From Paenibacillus yonginensis (GTDB taxonomy: Bacteria; Bacillota; Bacilli; Paenibacillales; Paenibacillaceae): 64,000 bases of DNA. The translations under genes were made by a program, and so were the position numbers. The stretch lies in NCBI RefSeq assembly GCF_001685395.1, contig NZ_CP014167.1, positions 3,105,501-3,169,500 of the forward strand, in the 5' to 3' direction. This document shows, one piece after another, positions 8,203-15,458 of this stretch. The notes below the pieces were generated by a model. That model did not search any database. It saw nothing but the letters and a program-made list of their open reading frames with translations, and was not told where the DNA came from. Each line of letters begins with the position of its first letter. Positions within the stretch are counted from its first letter, which is position 1.

Positions 8203-9578
8203 TATCCGTTCCTCGCTTTCGCCAATTCCTGCCGAGGCATGCTTTGCCAGTACAGCCTTGGGCCAAGCCGCCTTACAGCTTCGTTCAGCGCCTCGGCATG
8301 ATCTCCGACAATCAGCTGGGCCACCTGATTGCCTGTTCCCGAATTGCCCTCGCGAAGCCGGTTGCGCTGGATAACCTCCGCCGTGCAAGGGGCGGACACA
8401 ACCAATCCTTCCAGAATGGCGATCGCCTGCGCCTTCGGGGGAACAGCCAGCGCTGCCGTGCCTATTGCCTCCAGGGCCCGGCGCGACAGCACATGGGGCA
8501 CCGCCGTCAGCGAACTGCTTCCCAAATCCGGGCGGCCCAGCGCCTGATTCAGAAACACTTTGCAGCGGGTCACTTCATCCTGACGGCCAAATGGAGGCAG
8601 AAACGCAGAGATATCATTTAAAACCACATCGTTCCCGCTTTCCCGTTCATATAGGAAAGCTGCCAGCTCCTCTGCAGGCACCTGCATATCGCCATCCATG
8701 AAAAGCAGGCTGTCACCGCTGGCCAGTGCCGCGCCAATCGACCGGCCGACATCGTGTCCAAGTCTTTCCGGATCGTAAGCAATCACGACGTTGTCCCGTT
8801 TCTTGACCTCGGCAAAGCTGCCGTCCGTGCAGCCATTCAACACGACAATCCGTTCATGCAGCGGCAGGCGGTCCAATTCGTCCAGCAGCGGACCCAGCGT
8901 CCTTTCTTCATTGCATGCCGTGATCACAACCGTTGCTTTGCCCTGCAGCGGCACAGGCACCCCGAGAGCTGCAGGGGATAAACCGGCGGCTCTGGCGTAC
9001 CCCTCGCGGAAAGCCAAGCCGAGGGCCAGCGCGTCACGGAAGGACGGCCGCTTCGCGGAGCGAAGCCCAAACCACTCCGCCAAGGAGCGGCGGAAGGCTT
9101 GAAGAGGCTGGACATGGACCGGCTCAGCCGGTTGCGGCGGAGCCAGCTGTCCTTGTCCTTGCGGGTGAACGCCGGCTCCTGCCGATTCTCCGTGAATCTC
9201 TGCAGACCTTGCGGCAAATCCCGCACTTCTCCCGGACGCATAAGCCTCGGACAATCCCGCTTGACGGCGGCGCCCCGGTAAAGCAGGTTCCTGCGCTAAC
9301 CGGCTCGGACGGACAGAGACCGAGCTGCCCCGGCCCTTCAGGACCAACATCCGCTTTCTTCTCTGCCTTCTTAGTGCTGCTGAGCCGCTCCGCCCCTTTC
9401 TGGCGGATGCCCCCTTTCCAGCGGATCTCCGTCCTCTCGAGCCTTGGGAAAGACGCGGCTTGACACGGCTTCCCGCCGCCTGGCGGCCTGCAAATGTTTG
9501 ATCGGATCGGGCTTTGGTTTTGCTGCCGGTTCGCGGCATGCCCGCCGTATGTTTTCTTGCCGTTAGCTTTATCGTCAT
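8202..9578 (-). CDS. Family 2 glycosyltransferase with long basic N-terminal tail
   Basis: 458 residues from the ATG at 9578 (AAGGTGATC 4-5 bp upstream); an in-frame GTG at 9587 is less likely. Residues 1-95 are Arg/Ser/Gly-rich (GSRGRRSAGKG, RRQRRKR), followed by degenerate aromatic-Gx3 elements (YASGRSAGF near 113, FREGYARAAG near 200). The GT2 domain spans ~215-440: VVITACNEERT, VVLNGCTDGS, LLFMDGDMQ (metal site), VLNDISAF, SLTAVPHVLSRRA. It is a paralogue of the immediately upstream 9584-10402. Part of the leftward operon 10402 to 3865. Confidence 0.85.
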   Translation of the reverse strand: MTIKLTARKHTAGMPRTGSKTKARSDQTFAGRQAAGSRVKPRLSQGSRGRRSAGKGASARKGRSGSAALRRQRRKRMLVLKGRGSSVSVRPSRLAQEPALPGRRRQAGLSEAYASGRSAGFAARSAEIHGESAGAGVHPQGQGQLAPPQPAEPVHVQPLQAFRRSLAEWFGLRSAKRPSFRDALALGLAFREGYARAAGLSPAALGVPVPLQGKATVVITACNEERTLGPLLDELDRLPLHERIVVLNGCTDGSFAEVKKRDNVVIAYDPERLGHDVGRSIGAALASGDSLLFMDGDMQVPAEELAAFLYERESGNDVVLNDISAFLPPFGRQDEVTRCKVFLNQALGRPDLGSSSLTAVPHVLSRRALEAIGTAALAVPPKAQAIAILEGLVVSAPCTAEVIQRNRLREGNSGTGNQVAQLIVGDHAEALNEAVRRLGPRLYWQSMPRQELAKARNG

Positions 9579-9583
9579 GAAGA

Positions 9584-10402
9584 TCACCTTGCTCTTTCCC
9601 GGAGCCTGCCCAGGTCGGGAAACCCGCCGCGCGGACCCCGCAGCTCCAGAACCCGGCAGGCTGCCTCCAAATGGTCGCCGGCGACAAGCGGAGTCAGGAG
9701 ATCCTTTTGTCCCGGACGTTTGCGCCTGCGGTTCCGGCTGCCGACATTCACGTAATGAACGGCCCGTACCCGGAGTCCGTCCAGAACCGCTGCCGTATAA
9801 GCCACGGGCGGGTTGGACAGGCTGGCGGCTCCGATCAGCGTTACTGCCCTCCGGCTGAGGGCGTGGGGGACGGCAGTCAGGGAGGCCCCTTTCAGATCCG
9901 GCCGTCCCAGCAGCGAATTCAGCATAAACTTCGAGCTGATTACAGGATGAATGCTGCCCGCTTGTACAGGCCCGCTGTAGTCATTCAGCGCCAAATCGCC
10001 GCCCGCCAGTATTTCTGAAACAAACGGCTTCAGTTCCTCCGTCCGCACAGCCATGTCTCCGTCCACGAACAGCAGCACATCCCCTTGAGCGGCTTTGGCC
10101 CCTTCTGCTCTGGGCACATCATGCCCCAGCGGCTCCTCAAACTCCAGAACCTTTGCCCCCAGCTGCCGCGCCAATTCCGCGCTGCCGTCCCGGCAGCCGT
10201 TGGCCACCACAATCACTTCTGTTCTCGGGTGTACCCGGGAGGATTCCCGGATGACGTTGGCTAAGGTCCGAGCTTCATTCATAACCGGGATGATGACCGA
10301 AACGACCGGCTCCGGATGGCAGGCAATGACGGCAGGCCCCATCTGCTTCTTCCGTTTGCTCCCTCTCGGATTGACTTTGGATCGGACTTTGCGCCTCTTC
10401 AT
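9584..10402 (-). CDS. Family 2 glycosyltransferase with short basic N terminus
   Basis: 272 residues from ATG 10402, chosen for the AAAGGTGGG site 10 bp upstream and because translation before it is not GT-like. N terminus is a short Lys/Arg stretch (MKRRKVRSKVNPRGSKRKK), then VSVIIPVMNEART, VVANGCRDGS, LLFVDGDMA (metal site), LALNDYSG and SLTAVPHALSRRA. First gene of the operon, 130 bp downstream of the terminator at 10534-10570, so it needs its own promoter; CATAAGCTA at 10460-10452 matches a sigma-E/K -10 element, but I find no convincing -35. Acceptor unknown. Confidence 0.85.
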   Translation of the reverse strand: MKRRKVRSKVNPRGSKRKKQMGPAVIACHPEPVVSVIIPVMNEARTLANVIRESSRVHPRTEVIVVANGCRDGSAELARQLGAKVLEFEEPLGHDVPRAEGAKAAQGDVLLFVDGDMAVRTEELKPFVSEILAGGDLALNDYSGPVQAGSIHPVISSKFMLNSLLGRPDLKGASLTAVPHALSRRAVTLIGAASLSNPPVAYTAAVLDGLRVRAVHYVNVGSRNRRRKRPGQKDLLTPLVAGDHLEAACRVLELRGPRGGFPDLGRLRERAR

Positions 10403-10533
10403 CTTCGAAATCCCACCTTTGTCAGTTATGCAGAATGGATGGCATATACGATAGCTTATGCTTTCGTCCGTGCCACGCAACGGCAAACGTACAGGGCGGA
10501 TGCCGCTTTGCCTAAGCAGACGGCTTTTTAGCC

Positions 10534-10570
10534 AAAAAAAGCAGGAGAAAGGCCTAAGCCCTCCTCCTGC
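10534..10570 (-). terminator. Terminator after the GT4 gene
   Basis: Minus-strand hairpin with arms GCAGGAG (10570-10564) and CTCCTGC (10547-10541), followed by seven T's (10540-10534). It separates the GT4 gene from the GT2 operon. Confidence 0.8.
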
Positions 10571-10650
10571 TCGCTTCTTTTCATCCGGGTGACGCTCAAC
10601 ATCCCGGCCGTCCTCTTTTCTTGCCGTTTCGGGGCACGCTTCCTCCGCCG

Positions 10651-11835
10651 TCATAAATAGACTTGCCGGTCCTCCCACCTGTCCTCGCTATATTCGGGCG
10701 ACATGAGCCGCACCCACCGCGCGGCCGTATGCTGCCAGCGGAACCGGCTGCGCACGATATCCAGCCCGCACAATCCCATCTCCCGCCGCAGATGCTCGCT
10801 GCCAAGCAGCTTCAGCAGACTGGCCGGCAGTTCATCGCCAAGACGGTCAGGATTCACCAGCAGACCTGACAACCCATCCTCGACGATTTCCGGTATGCCC
10901 CCGGCCCGGGTGGCAACAACTGGAACGCCTGCCGCCATGGCCTCCACATTCACCAGTCCGAACGCTTCCTCTTCACCGGAAGGAACCGCTACGACATCGG
11001 CGAGATTGTACCAATCCGCCACCTGGGGATAAGGAGTGAACGGGAGAAATTCCACCTGTCCCGGATAAGTTCCGGCCATCTTTTTCAAATCCCGTACATA
11101 GGCCGTTTCCCGCAGACTTCCGTAAAAGGCGCCTCCAACGATCAGCAGCAGCACCTCGGGTTCATGAACCCGCAGCTTGGGGATGGCTTGAAGCAGGTGG
11201 TGTACCCCTTTTTCCGGAATCAGCCGGCCGATGTATAAAATAATTTTCCGGCTGCTCCAGCCGTATGCCTGAAGCCTTGCCCGCCTTAGAGCTTCTCCGA
11301 CTGGTGTCCAGCGGGGGACAAAATCCTCCAGGCTGACGCCCAGGTGATTGACCTCCAGTTTGGCTGTTAGCCCGGGAAAAAGGTTCTTCAGCTCCCGCTG
11401 CAAAAAATGGCTGTTCACGATGATGCCGTCGAGCTGATTCAGCGCCGCCCCGCCCCAGGTCCGCGGAAAATGTTTATCCTGAACAAACGTCGTGGAGTGC
11501 AGCGATAAATAAACTTTGGCCTGGGGCATGCGCTGCTTCAGTCTGCTGGCCAGAATCGGCCTGTTATGAACGTCAACCGAATCCGGCCGCCATGCCCGGA
11601 GATGGCGAAGAATGGACGGCAAATAGGCCGAACCTCCAGGCACTCTGCTGCAGGGCACCGTTCCAAGCATCGCTTTCACGGGTCCGTCCTCCCCTGTTCT
11701 GCCGTATACCCGGATATCCAGGTTTCCTGCAGCCAGCGGGACCACTTTTTCAATTACACGTTCCACCGAACTGCTTCGTCCTGATGGAATGACAAACGAT
11801 CCCGGCGAAATAACCGCAACCTTGTGAGGATTCAA
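10651..11835 (-). CDS. Family 4 glycosyltransferase, CotSA-like
   Basis: 394 residues. GT-B fold: N-terminal KVAVISPGSF, then VDVHNRPILASRLKQ and YLSLHSTTFVQDKHF, which resemble the spore coat glycosyltransferase CotSA of Bacillus; C-terminal ILYIGRLIPEKGVHHLL and the EEEAFGLVNVEAMAAG signature (E-x7-E) that binds the nucleotide sugar. I choose the TTG at 11835: AGAAGGGAG lies 9 bp upstream and the product then begins MNPHKVAVISPG, whereas the ATG at 11865 has no ribosome site. Single-gene leftward unit ending at a terminator; divergent from the ATP-grasp gene at 12060. Spore-coat role is inferred from resemblance and neighbours. Confidence 0.86.
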   Translation of the reverse strand: MNPHKVAVISPGSFVIPSGRSSSVERVIEKVVPLAAGNLDIRVYGRTGEDGPVKAMLGTVPCSRVPGGSAYLPSILRHLRAWRPDSVDVHNRPILASRLKQRMPQAKVYLSLHSTTFVQDKHFPRTWGGAALNQLDGIIVNSHFLQRELKNLFPGLTAKLEVNHLGVSLEDFVPRWTPVGEALRRARLQAYGWSSRKIILYIGRLIPEKGVHHLLQAIPKLRVHEPEVLLLIVGGAFYGSLRETAYVRDLKKMAGTYPGQVEFLPFTPYPQVADWYNLADVVAVPSGEEEAFGLVNVEAMAAGVPVVATRAGGIPEIVEDGLSGLLVNPDRLGDELPASLLKLLGSEHLRREMGLCGLDIVRSRFRWQHTAARWVRLMSPEYSEDRWEDRQVYL

Positions 11836-12059
11836 AGCCTTTAGCTCCCTTCTGCCAAATATCATTATGATGTAGTTATACGATACAGAACACACTGTGG
11901 TGACTCCTGCGCCAAAATCCCCCTTCTTCAGCTAGAGACAAGCGAAATCAGGCGGCTGTAACCCTTCATTCGTCCATGCTTATCACCTGTCCCGGACATA
12001 AAATAAACCAAGCCAATGATCCCAACCGGGTGATCCCGGCAGGAAGGGGGAAGGGGATT

Positions 12060-13214
12060 GTGCATCCCGAATATGTCGGCATTTTGCTCAATGCCAAGAT
12101 GCACCGGGGCATACCGGCCGGCCGTACCGGCAAAGAAGCTCTGGCGCTTTACGAAGACGGGGCGGCCGTATACGGTTTAATCCCTTGTTATTTGAGGCTG
12201 GAGGACATCCGAACCGACAGGGAAACGAGTCCTGTTTATATGCTGCGGGGAGAGCAATACGTCCGTGCCGTGGTGCCGACCCCGCGGGTGATTCATAACC
12301 GGGCCATCTACTCCGGGAAGGGAGCGGAACAAAAGATTGCCCGTCTCGGCCAGCAGGGCATCACGGTCTTTAACGCCAATACCCGCTTTCCCAAAGACCA
12401 GATCCATCTGCTGCTGGCGGGCCATCCCTCTTTAGCAGGCTGTCAGCCCACTACGATGCCCGCCACCCTTAACAGCATAAGTTTCATGATGCAGCAATAT
12501 GACGACTTGATTTTAAAGCCTGTCAGAGGCTCCGTCGGACAGGGAATTATGAGAATGCGGCAGGTCAACGGCGTTTGGAAGCTGCTTTACCGCAGCAGCA
12601 GCAGCAGCGGCAGCCGAAGGAAACGTTCCGGACGGTGGGTAGAAACGCGGCTGGCACCTGGCCCTGGCAGCAGGATCGCTTTGCCTCCGCCGGTTGCCCG
12701 CCAGCTCCGCCGGATTCCATATCTGGTGCAGGAGCGGCTGCCGCTGGCCGAATTCGATGGCCGCCCCTTCGACCTCCGCATTACCGTTCAGCGCGGATTA
12801 GACGGAAGCTGGGGCATCACCGGCCAATTCGCCAAGCTGGCAGCTCCGGGCGGATTTCTTTCGAATATTGCTCAGGGAGGCAGCGCCTATCCGGCAGAAT
12901 CGATATTATCCGCCGTGATGCCGCCCCGGATGGCCGTAAGCGCGCTTGCCGGCGCACGCTCACTCGCGCTCAAGGTGGCGGAATATCTCTCGGCCAGACT
13001 GCCCCTGCTCGCCGATCTGGGTCTTGATATCGGGATCACCGATACAGGCCGAATCTACTTTATAGAATGCAACGGCCGCGACCAGCGTTACGGATTTCGG
13101 GAAGCCGGCATGGATACCCTTTGGCGGGCCAGCTACCGCCAGCCGATGGCCTTCGCCCGCCACCTCCTAATGGAGCAAAGCGAACGGCCGCTGCCGGCTT
13201 TATTTGTTCCGTAG
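12060..13214 (+). CDS. YheC/YheD family ATP-grasp protein (spore-coat associated type)
   Basis: 384 residues from GTG 12060, preceded by a GGAAGGGGGAAGGGG tract; an ATG at 11976 lacks a ribosome site and adds residues atypical of the family. VGILLNAKMHRG at the N terminus is the YheC/D start; LILKPVRGSVGQGIMRM near residue 150 is the ATP-binding Lys/Gly loop, FDLRITVQ and the final FIECNGRDQRYGF carry the Mg-binding acidic and Asn residues of ATP-grasp ligases. A Ser/Arg insertion (SSSSSGSRRKRSG) near residue 180 is unusual. Known relatives are spore-coat associated with unknown chemistry. CATAAAATA at 11997-12005 resembles a sporulation -10 element, without a clear -35. Confidence 0.86.
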   Translation: MHPEYVGILLNAKMHRGIPAGRTGKEALALYEDGAAVYGLIPCYLRLEDIRTDRETSPVYMLRGEQYVRAVVPTPRVIHNRAIYSGKGAEQKIARLGQQGITVFNANTRFPKDQIHLLLAGHPSLAGCQPTTMPATLNSISFMMQQYDDLILKPVRGSVGQGIMRMRQVNGVWKLLYRSSSSSGSRRKRSGRWVETRLAPGPGSRIALPPPVARQLRRIPYLVQERLPLAEFDGRPFDLRITVQRGLDGSWGITGQFAKLAAPGGFLSNIAQGGSAYPAESILSAVMPPRMAVSALAGARSLALKVAEYLSARLPLLADLGLDIGITDTGRIYFIECNGRDQRYGFREAGMDTLWRASYRQPMAFARHLLMEQSERPLPALFVP

Positions 13215-13259
13215 GCGGGATACTCCAGCCAAACTTTGCTTGAGGGGTTCAGACTGTAT

Positions 13260-13302
13260 AAGCCGTCTCCCGAAGCGTCCTTGACGCAACAGGGGGCGGC
13301 TT
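13260..13302. other. Extended hairpin between ATP-grasp gene and psd
   Basis: Nested inverted repeats AAGCCG / CGGCTT, CTCCC / GGGGG and, inside, GCGTC-ctt-GACGC. There is no T-run after it on the plus strand, so it is a weak terminator at best. Confidence 0.4.
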
Positions 13303-13452
13303 AGTTATGGCTGAGTTTCCGTTTTGTTGTTGACTATGTCGTCTGCGGCGCCCGTTCTTATTGATTTACGGGCTGATCTGTGTCAATATTAGCGGAGTTA
13401 AACCCTATTGGCGGACAAGCCAAAGGGCTGAATGATTGAAAGGAGCGTTTTT

Positions 13453-14248
13453 GTGGCTCAAACGATGATGCGGTTGTTTACGGAGCTTTCATCACGGAAA
13501 TGGATTGCCTCCATCACCGGGCACTTCTCGCGGTCCGCCGCAAGCCGGCCGTTGATTCCTTTTTTTTGCGAAAATGTACAAAATCCCTTTGCATGAAGCG
13601 GAGAAACAGCTGACCGATTACCGGACGCTAAACGAGTTCTTCACCCGCCGGTTAAAGCCTGGGATGCGGCCGATCCACGGGGAGCCGGACACGCTGGTTA
13701 GTCCCGTCGATTCCCTGATCACGGCCATGGGGACCATAAAAGCAGGGACTCTGCTGAACGTCAAAGGCCAAAATTATACGATCTCCGATCTGTTGAACGG
13801 ATCGCCAAGGCTGGAGAAATACAAACACGGTTATTTTTTTGTCCTTTATTTGAGTCCTACCGACTACCACCGGATCCACGCGCCCGTTAGCGGGAGAATG
13901 CTGGAAAGCGAACATATCAAAGGCCGGGTTTATCCGGTTAACGATTTCGGCATGACCCACATGAAAGCCGTGCTGGTCCGCAATGAACGGCTGGTCACCT
14001 ACCTCGCCCATGATCCGGGCGAGGTGGCGCTCGTGAAGGTCGGCGCCATGAACGTTAGCAGCATCAAATATACCAACCCGGACGCCAAAGCCTGGGAGCG
14101 GGGCGATGATCTCGCTTATTTTGAATTCGGTTCGACCGTCGTGCTGCTGACGGAAAGCGGGACCTTTGAGCCGCTGGACACCCTGAAGCCGGGCATGGCC
14201 GTTAAAATGGGAGCGCTGCTCGGTTATTTCCGCAAGCGGGCGAAATAG
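13453..14248 (+). pseudogene. psd: Phosphatidylserine decarboxylase with an apparent +1 frameshift in a T tract
   Basis: Converts phosphatidylserine to phosphatidylethanolamine at the membrane. AAAGGAG before GTG 13453 opens a frame giving MAQTMMRLFTELSSRKW and later SRPLIPFF, the expected N terminus, but this frame breaks in a run of eight T's (13560-13567). From ATG 13574 the downstream frame is intact (224 residues): FTRRLKP, VSPVDS (catalytic Asp), DYHRIHAPVSG (His) and FGSTVVLL, the self-cleaving G-S-T site whose Ser becomes the pyruvoyl group. Removing one T joins the parts as PFFAKMYKI. The shift may be a sequencing error, slippage-corrected expression or a real mutation. A terminator follows. 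Confidence 0.88.
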
Positions 14249-14329
14249 GAGCCGGCCACGGAAGCAGCCTTGCCCGCGTTTTCCGAAAAGCTCAATTCTA
14301 CAAGAGTCCAACAAAAAGTCCAACCAACC

Positions 14330-14372
14330 AGAAAGCAGCTTCCGCCCGTCGGGCGGAGGCTGCTTTTTTTTG
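14330..14372 (+). terminator. Terminator after psd
   Basis: Near-perfect hairpin AGCAGC-CCGCCC-gtc-GGGCGG-GCTGCT followed by eight T's. It may also stop leftward transcription from the 37-residue gene, with a poorer T-run on that strand. Confidence 0.85.
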
Positions 14373-14427
14373 AGGGGTTATGATATATATGGACAATCGC
14401 AATGAGAACTAAGTAATGGGGCAATCC

Positions 14428-14541
14428 TCAGAACCAGGAAATATCCTGAACCGCCGCCGCCTTCAAACGGCGCAGACGGTTTCTGAATAGACTTGATCGG
14501 CCTGCAAATCCTCTGCTGCGCATCCGCCGTCTTCTGCTCAT
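14428..14541 (-). CDS. Arg-rich 37-residue peptide
   Basis: ATG 14541 stands 6 bp after a near-ideal AAAGGAGGTG ribosome site and opens a 38-codon frame. It begins MSRRRRMRSRGF, has eleven Arg residues in the first 25, and ends with a short hydrophobic AVQDISWF. It lies alone between psd and the AraC gene, 95 bp after the latter. The ribosome site and composition argue for a real gene; the Arg-rich run resembles the basic tails of the glycosyltransferases 5-10 kb away. It could be a DNA-binding spore peptide or a coat component; unrecognised. Confidence 0.6.
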   Translation of the reverse strand: MSRRRRMRSRGFAGRSSLFRNRLRRLKAAAVQDISWF

Positions 14542-14636
14542 AGAATTCACCTCCTTTCAGGCCTTATGGTCCGGGGCAATCCAGAATTAATACCAAATTA
14601 CCCCCGTTCCCGGGAATTTGAACCCGGATGGCCGCT

Positions 14637-15425
14637 TCAGCGGATTTCAGAGGGGCTTTTGCCCGTATACTGCTTGAATTGGCGGCTGAAGAAAAAGATA
14701 TCCCGGTAGCCGAGCGCCTCGGCCACTTCGGTCACATTCATCCCCGCATGGAGCAGCAGATGGCGCGCACGGTCGATGCGGCATTTGATGATATAGGATT
14801 GAACAGGTGTACCCGTAATTTCTTTGAATTTGATCGAGAAATAACGCGGCGAAAGCCCCGCTCTTGCTGCCAAATCTTTTGTGCGATGAGGCAAACCGGG
14901 ATGCTGCAGCACATAATTGGCGATCTCCTGGATCGATTCATCCAGATGATGGCTGACCGCCTGGGGCGCTGGCACATGATGTTCCTCCCGCAGCAGGTAA
15001 ATCATCATCTGTTTGAGCAGCAAGCGGGCTTCCTCTTCAGCTCCATAAGTATCCTGGTTCAGAAACAGCCGGACATACCTGGACAACATGAATTCAAAAT
15101 CCAGCGGCTCTTCAAGCCTGCGGTACCGAGCCGGAATTTCCTCAGGTGCGCCCTGGACATCAAAATGAATATAAGTCAGCACAAGCGGCTTCTGAGGGTT
15201 ATGGGTAGCGCTGGTATAATCGCCCGGCCGGAACAGGAAGCAGCTGCCCTTGCCGATTTCAGTCGGCTGCCCGTTCAGGATCAGCGTGCCTTCCCCGCTC
15301 CAGACGTAGAACAGATCGAAATTCTCCAGCGGCTTCTCCCGCTTCTGCCATTTCCATCCGGGTTCGCAGACGATTTTGGCGAATGCCCGCTTTAATACAA
15401 AAGAGGAAGGAGAAGTATTCAGCAT
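14637..15425 (-). CDS. AraC family transcriptional regulator
   Basis: 262 residues. Residues 1-130 form a cupin-like sensor domain (WSGEGTLILNG, GSCFLFRPGDYTSATH), and residues ~160-260 carry two helix-turn-helix units (TKDLAARAGLSPRYFSIKFKE and VTEVAEALGYRDIFFFSRQFK) ending in the AraC signature F-x-G-x-SPSEIR (here YTGKSPSEIR). Such proteins usually sense a sugar and activate carbohydrate genes, but no sugar gene adjoins it, so the target is unknown. The MocR gene lies 33 bp upstream on the same strand; AGGAGG precedes the ATG. Confidence 0.9.
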   Translation of the reverse strand: MLNTSPSSFVLKRAFAKIVCEPGWKWQKREKPLENFDLFYVWSGEGTLILNGQPTEIGKGSCFLFRPGDYTSATHNPQKPLVLTYIHFDVQGAPEEIPARYRRLEEPLDFEFMLSRYVRLFLNQDTYGAEEEARLLLKQMMIYLLREEHHVPAPQAVSHHLDESIQEIANYVLQHPGLPHRTKDLAARAGLSPRYFSIKFKEITGTPVQSYIIKCRIDRARHLLLHAGMNVTEVAEALGYRDIFFFSRQFKQYTGKSPSEIR

Positions 15426-15458
15426 GATTCTTCCTCCTACGAGTCGTTTTGCTTGCTA

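Noticed and set aside
10452..10460. CATAAGCTA as a sigma-K promoter for the GT2 operon
   Set aside because: The -10 fits exactly but no AC lies 16-17 nt upstream (the sequence there is TG or GC) and no sigma-E -35 is visible; kept only as a remark.
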